Below the pieces are notes generated by a model that was not told where the DNA came from, made no database searches, and worked only from the letters and a program-made list of their open reading frames with translations. From the NCBI GenBank assembly GCA_934481385.1, contig CAKSPD010000001.1, positions 124,001 to 188,000 of the forward strand: DNA of 64,000 nucleotides, read 5' to 3'. Source of the stretch: an uncultured Oscillospiraceae bacterium (GTDB taxonomy: Bacteria; Bacillota; Clostridia; Oscillospirales; Ruminococcaceae). This document shows positions 24,790 through 31,462 of this stretch, one piece after another. The stretch's first letter is position 1. Each line of letters opens with the position of its first letter. The translations under genes and the position numbers were made by a program.

Positions 24790-26146
24790 ACAGCATTACA
24801 AGCTGACCGTCTTTCTGAACGAGCACTTCGGCATCATATTCGCTGTCAAACCCTGTCCCTGCAAGATCAACAAGCTCTCCATAATCATCATAAATGCAAG
24901 GTCTGTCATTCAGAAGTCTATCCATTCCGCCGAAACGCTCAATCATACGAGCTTTTGTACCTTCATCAGCAAAAGAACTAAGTATGTTTTTATCTTTACG
25001 GATTCTAAAGAGCTTGTACAACTGGTCTGAATATCCAAAATGATTCATACACGATTCCCACGCTTTAGGGTGAGTCTGACGCAGAATAGCAAGGTGATTA
25101 TCCTTAAACTGAATATCAGTACCGCACATAATACAGCCATTGCGTTTTATATGCTGAACTGTTCCGTCTTCTGCGGTGTATGTAATGTCATAAAGTGGAG
25201 AGTACTCAAGCTTGTATTTATGTATATATGCCCATATATCTTCATCAGTCCATAAAGCGATAGGGGAAACGTGATAAAAATCACCATCAGTGATATGCTT
25301 CCTCTTACTTACAAAAATATGTCCTCTTGTTGATATGCTTGTAAGCCTTGATTTGCTTTCTGATGCCATAAGCCCCTTAAAAATCATATCAACTCCAAGC
25401 TCCGCCTGTAGCCTTTCAGACGGTTCTTTTTTTAAAAGCTTACAGCAGTGCTGAGAAAACTTGCATTCTTTCAAAATATTGTAGTATTCTTTCAGTTCTT
25501 CTTTCTTTGTAGAGCTTTCAGAGTATTTCAAAAAGCACTCGATATTAATCCTATGAGCGTCAAGTTTGCTTGTAGCTTTACCCAACAGTGGAGCTCCATA
25601 CTGCTCTATACAGTAAGCAAAATTACATGTGTGACCTGCAAAAAAGCAATTTGAACGATTAAGAATATATCCTCTTTTGATTGCTGACTGTATCAATGCT
25701 GACTGCCCTTTAAGCTTACCATCGGGCTTTAAAATTTCAGAAAGAGCATTTTCTTCTTCAAGCTCGGCAACGATTTGATGTGCAAAGTTGTATCTAAGCT
25801 CGTCCTCTTTGAGTTTCGTGAGTTTAGTTTCGTGAAAACGCTCTCCGTAGTGCTCCGCCCCGTATTTTCTTGCGAATTTAAGGCTTTCCGGAAACTCGAT
25901 ACCAGTATTACCAAAAATACAATGAACGTTTTTAAACTGCTCAGGGAAATTTCTCTCAATCAAGTCACTGACCACTTCTGAATCTTTTCCGCCACTGAAA
26001 GCTATAGCAGGAACGTGCTTACAAAGTCCAAGAGCTGTTTTGATAATTTCTGTAGAAATCTGTTTTTTTACTTCAAAAGGAAGTTTCTGAAACTCAAAAA
26101 TTTCTTTGAAAGTGTAAGCCGATTTAATATAGTTGTCTACATTCAT
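24788..26146 (-). CDS. phage PAPS reductase-like PP-loop enzyme
   Basis: A 452-residue PP-loop protein with the ATP-binding AFSGGKDS at residues 49-56 and a central phosphoadenosine phosphosulfate reductase family core. Cys-rich stretches (CFFAGHTCNFAYC, SQHCCKLLKK, CIMCG) could bind an Fe-S cluster or Zn. It is longer than bacterial CysH. Phage members are abundant and probably modify tRNA, DNA or other substrates rather than serve sulfate assimilation; DndC-like DNA phosphorothioation proteins are relatives. The substrate cannot be read from the sequence. Confidence 0.75.
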   Translation of the reverse strand: MNVDNYIKSAYTFKEIFEFQKLPFEVKKQISTEIIKTALGLCKHVPAIAFSGGKDSEVVSDLIERNFPEQFKNVHCIFGNTGIEFPESLKFARKYGAEHYGERFHETKLTKLKEDELRYNFAHQIVAELEEENALSEILKPDGKLKGQSALIQSAIKRGYILNRSNCFFAGHTCNFAYCIEQYGAPLLGKATSKLDAHRINIECFLKYSESSTKKEELKEYYNILKECKFSQHCCKLLKKEPSERLQAELGVDMIFKGLMASESKSRLTSISTRGHIFVSKRKHITDGDFYHVSPIALWTDEDIWAYIHKYKLEYSPLYDITYTAEDGTVQHIKRNGCIMCGTDIQFKDNHLAILRQTHPKAWESCMNHFGYSDQLYKLFRIRKDKNILSSFADEGTKARMIERFGGMDRLLNDRPCIYDDYGELVDLAGTGFDSEYDAEVLVQKDGQLVML

Positions 26147-26163
26147 TTTAATTTAATCCTCCT

Positions 26164-26352
26164 TTACATATCCATAGCCTTTGCCCAGTTTACGACCATA
26201 AAAGGCATAAGCCAGTGAACCCATACAGGTATATATATACCTGTAAAAAGTTCAGCTATGTACACACCTATCACCAATCCACCAAAGAATGAGATAAGTC
26301 CGGCAAGAATTGGTATAAGGTATTTTTCAAACTTCTGGGGCATTTTTTTCAC
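26164..26352 (-). CDS. small two-segment membrane protein
   Basis: A 62-residue protein with two hydrophobic segments (about 11-34 and 38-57), Gly-rich in the first. It is encoded in the early gene group upstream of the PAPS-reductase-like gene. It has an AGGAGG site. Such proteins may act in superinfection exclusion or lysis control, but nothing specific can be claimed. Confidence 0.55.
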   Translation of the reverse strand: MKKMPQKFEKYLIPILAGLISFFGGLVIGVYIAELFTGIYIPVWVHWLMPFMVVNWAKAMDM

Positions 26353-26356
26353 CTCC

Positions 26357-26566
26357 TTAAATTTCTTTAAATGAAACCAGTTCGCATTTTACATTGAACT
26401 CCGGTTTCTGCTCCTGAAGAACTTTTTTAACAATCTGAAAAGCCTCAATTTTATCAAGAGTTTTGCCACATTCAAGCTGTATTTCAGCAACAGGCTTGCC
26501 TTTGTAAAGGAGCAAATAACATCTGCCTTCAGACTTAAGGTTGTCAACTTCTCTCATAACTGCCAT
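26357..26566 (-). CDS. small early phage protein, function unknown
   Basis: A 69-residue alpha/beta protein starting MAVMREVDNLKSEG at 26566, directly after GGAGGTG. A second upstream ATG at 26584 is in poorer context. Its C-terminal half is charged helix. No recognised domain. Confidence 0.5.
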   Translation of the reverse strand: MAVMREVDNLKSEGRCYLLLYKGKPVAEIQLECGKTLDKIEAFQIVKKVLQEQKPEFNVKCELVSFKEI

Positions 26567-26593
26567 TTTTTCACCTCCCTTCAATTTATATGT

Positions 26594-26833
26594 TCATTGC
26601 ATTCTGCCTTCATACCACGCTATAAAGCGAAGCGGGAAAACATCAAATGCGTATTTACTTCCTGGAGCTTCGCCTTTGCGAGCTATACCGAAACTGTACA
26701 TTCCTGAACGCAACATCTGATGTACTGTCTGAACAGAACAATCAAGAATTTCTGCAACAAGCGGTAAAGGAACACTTTTGCATTCAAGAACTTTTGGTTT
26801 CCATTCGGTTTCCCATTTTTCATTAACGTTCAC
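26594..26833 (-). CDS. helix-turn-helix protein, excisionase-like
   Basis: A 79-residue protein with a winged or MerR/Xis-like helix-turn-helix (VPLPLVAEILDCSVQTVHQM) at about 22-42 and a basic turn (RKGEAPGSKYAF). The size and fold fit phage excisionases or small early regulators. It begins with GTG (AGGAGGTGATTTT upstream). Confidence 0.55.
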   Translation of the reverse strand: MNVNEKWETEWKPKVLECKSVPLPLVAEILDCSVQTVHQMLRSGMYSFGIARKGEAPGSKYAFDVFPLRFIAWYEGRMQ

Positions 26834-26866
26834 AAAATCACCTCCTTTCCTGATTTTTCGATATGA

Positions 26867-27637
26867 TTACTGTTTCAGAAACTTGTTGATGAAGTACTGC
26901 TGACCTTTACCAGTAACTTTTGGAGTTTTGCTTATTGTTGTGTGTCCGTCAGAATGAGTTATAGCAGTTTCCTTGACTTCAAAAAGGCCTAACTCCATAC
27001 TACGCTGAGTTGGCATATTGTAGTCACCGCCTTTACGCTTGATAAGATAGCCGCCCTCTCTGAGCCACGCAAAAAGTCTTTTCTGACCTATATCAACGCC
27101 ATTCTGCTTGATGATTTTTGCAAGGTCACCAATAAGTATTGAAGTTTTGCTTGTGCTTACAGCCTCTGCAAAAATAACCTTAGGCTTGTCATTATCAATT
27201 TTTGTTTCAAGGTGCTTGACGTGTGCCTGAGTGTCTTTAAGCTCCGTTGCAAGTCTGATAAGGAAATCAGGATTATAAAGAGCCTTTTCAAGCGTATCCG
27301 GAGTCATATATGCTCCGTGCTTTCTGATAGAGGGGAGAACCTCCGCCGTTACCCAACGTTTGAATTTTTTTGCTGTTGGGAGCTTGCTGGAGAGGATAAG
27401 GCTGTAAAGTCCGCTTTCATTGATGAAGATAACTTCTCTATTCTGACCTGATATAACGATTCGTTCTGCCAGCTTATCTTCGCTATCAACGTGGTCTTTT
27501 ATTGCCTTTGGTGTATTTGTATAACCAAGGATTTCCGCAACGTCCTTTCCTACAAAGTAAGGTTCTTTGTCAATTGTGAGGGTTCTTACAGTGCCGAACT
27601 CCTCATTGTTAAAGATTTCGATTTTGTTTTCATTCAT
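26867..27637 (-). CDS. phage antirepressor, BRO-N plus KilA-C domains
   Basis: A 256-residue protein starting MNENKIEIFNNEEFG. Residues 1-110 match the BRO-N domain (EPYFVGKDVAEILGYTN, GLYSLILSSKLPTAKKFKRW), and residues 150-256 match the KilA-C/ANT domain (LIGDLAKIIKQNGVDIGQK, WLREGGYLI). Such antirepressors counter the lysogenic repressor upon induction. I use the ATG at 27637 with GGAAGAATT upstream. It follows the Cro-like gene in the early operon. Confidence 0.85.
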   Translation of the reverse strand: MNENKIEIFNNEEFGTVRTLTIDKEPYFVGKDVAEILGYTNTPKAIKDHVDSEDKLAERIVISGQNREVIFINESGLYSLILSSKLPTAKKFKRWVTAEVLPSIRKHGAYMTPDTLEKALYNPDFLIRLATELKDTQAHVKHLETKIDNDKPKVIFAEAVSTSKTSILIGDLAKIIKQNGVDIGQKRLFAWLREGGYLIKRKGGDYNMPTQRSMELGLFEVKETAITHSDGHTTISKTPKVTGKGQQYFINKFLKQ

Positions 27638-27638
27638 T

Positions 27639-27869
27639 TTAATTCTTCCTTTCAATTTTTTTGTTGTCACGTCCTAAGAGCGTATCGACGGAGCAGTCAA
27701 GTACATCTGCTATTCGGTCAATGACTTTGAGCGTTGGCACATCAAGCCCGCGTTCAAGCTGTGAAATATAAGTCTGATGAACTTCAATCATTTCAGCAAG
27801 GTCTTGCTGACTTAAATTTCTTGCCTTTCTTGCTTCTGAAATGTTTGAGGCTAAATTTGTTAAAGCCAA
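27639..27869 (-). CDS. Cro-like XRE repressor (first early gene)
   Basis: A 76-residue HTH_XRE protein (NLSQQDLAEMIEVHQTYISQ is the recognition region) with no extra domain, the size of Cro. It begins at TTG with GGGGGTG upstream and is the first gene of the leftward early operon, transcribed from the promoter at 27997-28025. It should compete with the repressors on the opposite strand at the shared operators. Confidence 0.75.
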   Translation of the reverse strand: MALTNLASNISEARKARNLSQQDLAEMIEVHQTYISQLERGLDVPTLKVIDRIADVLDCSVDTLLGRDNKKIERKN

Positions 27870-27901
27870 TGTATCACCCCCTTAAATTTAATAGTATACT
27901 C

Positions 27902-27930
27902 TTGACAAATTCAAAAAAATATGGTATTAT
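27902..27930 (+). promoter_or_regulatory. rightward promoter, TTGACA-17-TATTAT
   Basis: A near-consensus plus-strand sigma-A promoter. It would start a transcript near 27937 toward the XRE gene at 28098, giving a leader of about 160 bases that crosses the operator cluster. Confidence 0.65.
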
Positions 27931-27979
27931 AATTATAAGAATAAAATGTAATTATTGTTGTATTTATTTTTTGCTTGCC

Positions 27980-27997
27980 TTTAATAGCATAGTCTTA
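27980..27997. repeat. 18-bp repeat, copy 1 (start region of early promoter)
   Basis: TTTAATAGCATAGTCTTA on the plus strand is identical to 28716-28733. Both copies start at the last base of a minus-strand -10 box and cover the initial transcribed region. Confidence 0.8.
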
Positions 27998-28025
27998 TTG
28001 TACACGATAATAGACAAAAAATCAA
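27997..28025 (-). promoter_or_regulatory. leftward early promoter, TTGATT-17-TACAAT
   Basis: The minus-strand -35 (28020-28025) and -10 (27997-28002) boxes have 17-bp spacing. Operator 1 (28000-28019) fills the spacer, so repressor binding would block polymerase. It drives the Cro-like gene and the early operon. Confidence 0.65.
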
Positions 28026-28075
28026 TTGGCATTGTACACAAACTTAGACAATAATTTTTGTCTATTTTAGTGTAC
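28000..28075. promoter_or_regulatory. three operator copies between divergent repressors
   Basis: GTACACGATAATAGACAAAA (28000-28019), GTACACAAACTTAGACAATA (28034-28053) and the inverted match of GTACACTAAAATAGACAAAA (28056-28075) share GTACAC and AGACAA. Two are direct and one inverted, as in phage operator clusters. Confidence 0.65.
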
Positions 28076-28097
28076 GATACATAAGGAGTGATTTATA

Positions 28098-28304
28098 ATG
28101 GCAATTGTTTACAATAAGTTATTTGCTTTACTTGACGAAAAAGGAATAAAAAAATATCATCTTCGTCAGCAAGGTATTCACGCCGTTGTTATGGATAAGT
28201 TGGTAAAAAATTCAAATGTTGATATGTCAACTATTAATAAACTCTGCAAACTGCTGAACTGTCAACCCTCCGACATAATGGAATATGTACCAGATGATGA
28301 ATAA
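28098..28304 (+). CDS. small XRE-family regulator
   Basis: A 68-residue helix-turn-helix protein of the small Cro/CI type (MAIVYNKLFALLDEKGIKKY; TINKLCKLLNCQPSDIMEYV is typical). It is the first gene on the lysogeny side, divergent from the Cro-like gene, with an AAGGAG site. It may act with the larger XRE protein at 28850 in lysogeny control. Confidence 0.7.
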   Translation: MAIVYNKLFALLDEKGIKKYHLRQQGIHAVVMDKLVKNSNVDMSTINKLCKLLNCQPSDIMEYVPDDE

Positions 28305-28341
28305 CTTCTTCACTTGCTAAAAAATGAAAGAAGGTGAATAT

Positions 28342-28554
28342 TTGAGAATATGTAAAAATATTTCCGGCTTTTGCCCCACACTTAAAAAAGAAAATTCAAT
28401 AGAACTTGTTTATGAAGTTGTTGAAAAAGCCGGAAAAGTTTCAAAGTATGTTCAGATTGGTGCTGACTGCGAATATGCTTCATATGGTAATTGTCCTATT
28501 ATGTTAGATTGTCCAATAAGAGCAAAAGCACCAGAAGTAATAAACAATGATTAA
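28342..28554 (+). CDS. small Cys-containing phage protein
   Basis: A 70-residue protein with Cys at several places (ICKNISGFCPTL at the start, CEYASYGNCPIMLDCPI near the end) suggesting metal binding. The likely start is TTG at 28342 with GAAGGTG upstream; ATG at 28324 is in frame but is followed at once by that ribosome site. It lies between the two XRE genes. Role unknown. Confidence 0.5.
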   Translation: MRICKNISGFCPTLKKENSIELVYEVVEKAGKVSKYVQIGADCEYASYGNCPIMLDCPIRAKAPEVINND

Positions 28555-28663
28555 AACCGTGTTTGCGAAGACTTTTATATGTCACTTTTTCTCGTTGTGC
28601 CCAGCCGTCTTTATCATTCCACGATATTACTGTTGGGCATTTTTCAGAGATTTCAATTTTCAT
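28499..28663 (-). CDS. small Leu-rich protein, 54 residues, own promoter
   Basis: An open frame on the minus strand starting ATG at 28661-28663 with GAGGTG five bases upstream. The first 37 residues are charged and Trp-containing (MKIEISEKCPTV, WNDKDGW); the last part is a strongly hydrophobic Leu-rich segment that overlaps the 28342 gene in antisense. A consensus minus-strand promoter lies at 28733-28761, about 65 bases upstream. It could be a small membrane-active protein or a shortened gene. Confidence 0.5.
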   Translation of the reverse strand: MKIEISEKCPTVISWNDKDGWAQREKVTYKSLRKHGFNHCLLLLVLLLLLDNLT

Positions 28664-28715
28664 CTTTTCACCTCTATTCCATTGTCAAGATTCTTTGCTA
28701 TTGTTTGTCGTTGTG

Positions 28716-28733
28716 TTTAATAGCATAGTCTTA
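28716..28733. repeat. 18-bp repeat, copy 2 (start region of small-gene promoter)
   Basis: This is identical to 27980-27997, in the same register to a minus-strand -10 box. Confidence 0.8.
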
Positions 28734-28761
28734 GTATAGCACGAAATTTTGAACTTGTCAA
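28733..28761 (-). promoter_or_regulatory. consensus leftward promoter, TTGACA-17-TATACT
   Basis: The -35 (28756-28761) and -10 (28733-28738) boxes on the minus strand have 17-bp spacing. It drives the 54-residue gene at 28499-28663. A TTGAACTT word (28749-28756) touches the -35 box. Confidence 0.7.
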
Positions 28762-28829
28762 TATAATTCGGAAGATTTTTTGAACTTTGTTTATTGTGCA
28801 TAGTTTCAACAGTGCGATATATTGAACTT
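28749..28829. promoter_or_regulatory. three TTGAACTT words upstream of XRE gene
   Basis: TTGAACTT occurs at 28749-28756, 28780-28787 and 28822-28829, with a related inverted GTTTCAAC at 28803-28810. They lie between the leftward promoter and the XRE gene at 28850 and could be its operators. Confidence 0.35.
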
Positions 28830-28849
28830 ATATAAAAGGTGGTGTTTTT

Positions 28850-29227
28850 ATGTATGAATTGATAAAAAAACTATGTGCCGAAAAAGGTATATCTCCAACA
28901 AAGTTGTGTACAGAAATAACAGGAAGTAAAGGTAACTTACCAACATGGCAGAAAGGAAATATTAATCCAACATCACTTACAAAGATAGCAGATTATTTTG
29001 ATGTATCTGTGGACTATCTCCTCGGCAGAACAGACGAGCCACAAAAAATCAACTATGGCGTAGAAAATCATGGAGATAACAATGGTGCTATAAATAATCA
29101 AGTTAATTCAACAAATACTTCTGACAGGATTTCAAAAGAAATGCTGGTTAAATTTGAAGAACTAAACTTTACAGATAAGGTTAAAGTTATGAGCTTAATA
29201 GCAGAACTAAGTGAAAAGAAAGCATAA
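28850..29227 (+). CDS. XRE-family repressor (candidate CI)
   Basis: A 125-residue protein: HTH_XRE in residues 1-65 (ISPTKLCTEITGSKGNLPTWQ, then FDVSVDYLLGRTDEPQKI), a Gly/Asn linker, and a C-terminal helical segment that may dimerise. The LLGRTD junction is typical of Firmicutes phage repressors. It lacks the LexA-like self-cleavage domain, so induction would be by the antirepressor at 26867. It is a better lysogenic repressor candidate than the 68-residue gene at 28098. Confidence 0.7.
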   Translation: MYELIKKLCAEKGISPTKLCTEITGSKGNLPTWQKGNINPTSLTKIADYFDVSVDYLLGRTDEPQKINYGVENHGDNNGAINNQVNSTNTSDRISKEMLVKFEELNFTDKVKVMSLIAELSEKKA

Positions 29228-29244
29228 AAAGAATTAAAAACCAC

Positions 29245-29276
29245 CTATGGCATATGATATAATATATAAAACATAG
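29245..29276 (+). promoter_or_regulatory. extended -10 promoter inside CTATG-N22-CATAG palindrome
   Basis: TGATATAAT (29255-29263) forms an extended -10 element without a good -35. The palindrome arms (29245-29249, 29272-29276) flank it. The right arm overlaps the ribosome site of the gene at 29289. It is related to the repeat at 24705-24730, with the arms exactly ten bases further apart. Confidence 0.5.
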
Positions 29277-29288
29277 GAGGCGAACGCA

Positions 29289-29504
29289 ATGAAAAACAAG
29301 GAGGGCTTTGAAATGTATGCAATTAATGTAAACGCACCGTTTATCGTAAAAGAAAACGAAATTAAAACTTTTTTCAAAAACAGCGAAAAGCAAAAGGGCA
29401 TTGCAGAAAAGCTCAGTTCAATATTCAGCAAGGAATGTTTTGAATTTAAGAAAGATGAAAACGGTTATATGGTGGCAAGCATAAATGTTCAGCGAAAAGA
29501 TTAA
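29289..29504 (+). CDS. small protein preceding GNAT gene, possible antitoxin
   Basis: A 71-residue acidic/basic mixed protein with no recognised domain. Two ATG codons (29289 and 29313) each have their own AGGAGG at normal distance, so two products may be made. It overlaps the GNAT gene by 20 bases, which suggests coupled translation. The gene layout resembles toxin-antitoxin pairs, but it does not match a ribbon-helix-helix antitoxin family that I recognise. Confidence 0.5.
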   Translation: MKNKEGFEMYAINVNAPFIVKENEIKTFFKNSEKQKGIAEKLSSIFSKECFEFKKDENGYMVASINVQRKD

Positions 29505-30021
29505 AACGATAAAATACGAAAACAGTTTCAAAAGTGAGAATTACTACAAAATAGCACAGTTCAACTGCGGTAACGATGATATAAACAGTCTTTTCAGAAA
29601 GAAACTGGATAAACTTCATACTACAACATATCTGTTTATGGATAATAATACAAACAAGATTATTTCCTTTGTATCGTTTTGTGCGTCAGCAATTCAGATA
29701 AAAGACAAAAGAGGCTTATTGTCATTGCCGGCGGTTGAACTGAAACTTTTTGGAGTAGACAAGGAATATCAGCACAAAAAACTTATACTGAACGAAATTG
29801 AGCTTAAATATTCGGAATTTGTTTTTCAGTGGCTTATAGGATATATTCAGAATGTTGTAAAGCCTGTTGTAAATATTGAATATCTGATACTCCATTCTGT
29901 ACCAAGTGAAAACACACTGAAATTTTATGAGAAAATGGGTATGCAATATTTAAGCCAAAATCAAAATGTACATAGCAGTGATTTTTCAAACGGCTGTGTG
30001 CCTATGTATCTGGAAATATAA
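29485..30021 (+). CDS. GNAT-like acetyltransferase
   Basis: A 178-residue GNAT-fold protein: start NCGNDDINSLFRKKLDK matches the N-terminal helix of TacT-type enzymes (FxCG...D.FL), the core VELKLFGVDKEYQHKK aligns with the acetyl-CoA strand, and LKFYEKMGMQYL is the usual C-terminal FYxKxGF element. The pyrophosphate-binding loop lacks the usual glycines (YQHKKLIL instead of QGxGxG), so catalysis is uncertain. It may be a toxin of a two-gene unit. Confidence 0.6.
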   Translation: MFSEKIKTIKYENSFKSENYYKIAQFNCGNDDINSLFRKKLDKLHTTTYLFMDNNTNKIISFVSFCASAIQIKDKRGLLSLPAVELKLFGVDKEYQHKKLILNEIELKYSEFVFQWLIGYIQNVVKPVVNIEYLILHSVPSENTLKFYEKMGMQYLSQNQNVHSSDFSNGCVPMYLEI

Positions 30022-30026
30022 AAAAC

Positions 30027-30048
30027 TCCCCTCCTGTTACGGAGGGGA
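30027..30048. terminator. GC-rich hairpin after GNAT gene
   Basis: An 8-bp perfect stem with a six-base loop. The T-tract is on the minus strand (TTTTTT), while the plus side has A residues before and after, so termination toward integrase is weak. Confidence 0.4.
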
Positions 30049-30075
30049 AAATTATATAGAAAGGAGTATTATCAA

Positions 30076-31236
30076 ATGCCTAAAACAAGAAAAGACGGGG
30101 ACGGAACATTCAGAAAAAAGCCAAACGGACGTATTGAATATATGGTCAGTTATGGCAATGATATATACGGCAAACGAATAAGAAAATCATTTTCAGGAAA
30201 AAATGAAACCGAATGCAGAAGAAAAGCAAAAGAATATGAAAAGCAACTTGCAAATCAAAAAGTTACTCTTACAGAATGTTCGCTTTCAGACTGGCTTGAT
30301 AATTGGGTAGAAACATATAAATCAAAAACTGTTCAGCCAAGCACATATAAAGAATACAAGTATATTATTGAAATAATCAAAACTCATAAAATCAGCAATA
30401 TGAAACTTAATGAAATCAAACCAATACATATAAGCGATTTTTTCAACAGCAAAACAGATTACAGCAAGACTGTCATCAAGAAACTTCGTTTTATTCTGAA
30501 CGGAGCTTTTGAAGCAGGAATAGACAATGACCTTTGCTATAAAAATCCTGTAAGACACGCCTCAATTCCAAATAAAAAGCAGGAAGAAAAAACAGCTTAC
30601 TCCCCTTCTGAAATTCAAATAATACATAATTTCGCATTGAATGATGATTTGTTTGGTTTACCTATGCTTATTCTTCTTCATACCGGAATCCGTTCAGGAG
30701 AACTAAGAGCATTAAAATATAATGATATAGATATTGATTCAAGAAGTATAAACATAACTCACAGCATCAAAAGAGATAACACAATAGGTTCGCCTAAAAA
30801 CGGAAAACCCAGATGTGTTCCTTTCAGCATTGAACTTGCAGAAATCCTGAAATCGAAAATAAAAACAAAAAACAAACAATTATATATCATTGGCGATGAA
30901 CCTGATTACACAACAGCATCAGGATTAAGAAGCAGATATCAGGCATTTTTCAGAAGAATGAATAAAGCATCTGAAACTAAAATCGAAATGAAGCCTCCGC
31001 ATTGCATAAGACATACATATAGCACTGATATGCAAAGAGCAGGAGTTCCGGTTGCGATTGTTTCAGCTATATTAGGTCACAGCAGTACAGATGTAACTGA
31101 TAAATATACTCATCTTGATAATATAGAAGATTTGAGAAATGCTATTGATAAAATAACGAAAAAATCCACCACACTATCCGCCACTATGAATAATTCTGAC
31201 TGTTCGGGAGTTCCTCAAAACACCAAAAACACGTAA
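30076..31236 (+). CDS. int: tyrosine recombinase integrase
   Basis: A 386-residue phage integrase. Residues 1-60 are an AP2-like arm-binding domain (GDGTFRKKPNGRIEYMVSYG), 65-165 a core-binding SAM-like domain, and the catalytic domain has R206 (HTGIRSGEL), K241, H309/R312 (PPHCIRH), H335 (LGHSSTDV) and Y344 (DKYTHL). It lies 20 bases from the tRNA-derived core at 31257, so it acts on that site. It has an AAGGAG site. Confidence 0.95.
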   Translation: MPKTRKDGDGTFRKKPNGRIEYMVSYGNDIYGKRIRKSFSGKNETECRRKAKEYEKQLANQKVTLTECSLSDWLDNWVETYKSKTVQPSTYKEYKYIIEIIKTHKISNMKLNEIKPIHISDFFNSKTDYSKTVIKKLRFILNGAFEAGIDNDLCYKNPVRHASIPNKKQEEKTAYSPSEIQIIHNFALNDDLFGLPMLILLHTGIRSGELRALKYNDIDIDSRSINITHSIKRDNTIGSPKNGKPRCVPFSIELAEILKSKIKTKNKQLYIIGDEPDYTTASGLRSRYQAFFRRMNKASETKIEMKPPHCIRHTYSTDMQRAGVPVAIVSAILGHSSTDVTDKYTHLDNIEDLRNAIDKITKKSTTLSATMNNSDCSGVPQNTKNT

Positions 31237-31256
31237 AAACGTCTTTAAAAATCAGT

Positions 31257-31299
31257 CTTTGACTCCGTCATTCCGCTGGTTCGAATCCAGCCGGTTCAA
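31257..31299 (+). other. attachment site: 3' fragment of tRNA-Gln(TTG)
   Basis: The sequence is the anticodon loop onward of a tRNA-Gln: CTTTGAC loop with TTG anticodon, TCCGT stem, variable region, GCTGG-TTCGAAT-CCAGC T-arm and acceptor CGGTTCA plus discriminator A. The 5' half is missing: the bases before it (TCAGT) do not pair. It is the right attachment site of the prophage, so the complete tRNA should be off the left side. Confidence 0.8.
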
Positions 31300-31310
31300 C
31301 TATATTAAAT

Positions 31311-31352
31311 ACGGTATTCTGTGATTTTTTATTCACAGAATACCGTTTTTTT
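31311..31352 (+). terminator. strong terminator after attachment site
   Basis: A perfect 14-bp stem (31311-31324 with 31333-31346) with an eight-base loop and a TTTTTT tail. It is probably the original terminator of the host tRNA-Gln gene and also shields the lysis cassette from integrase transcription. Confidence 0.75.
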
Positions 31353-31462
31353 GTTCATAATTGTAAATATTCTGTTAAATTTAAACATATGTATTTAAAT
31401 AAATGCTGTTTTCTGCCCTTTTATGAAGATATATAATATTTATATAACAGTAGGAGGAAAAA

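Noticed and set aside
30027..30048. Terminator separating GNAT from integrase
   Set aside because: The T-tract needed for the plus strand is missing, so I list it only as a weak hairpin.
31200..31299. Complete tRNA-Gln gene
   Set aside because: The D-arm and acceptor 5' strand are missing; bases upstream of the anticodon loop do not pair with the 3' side of the stem.
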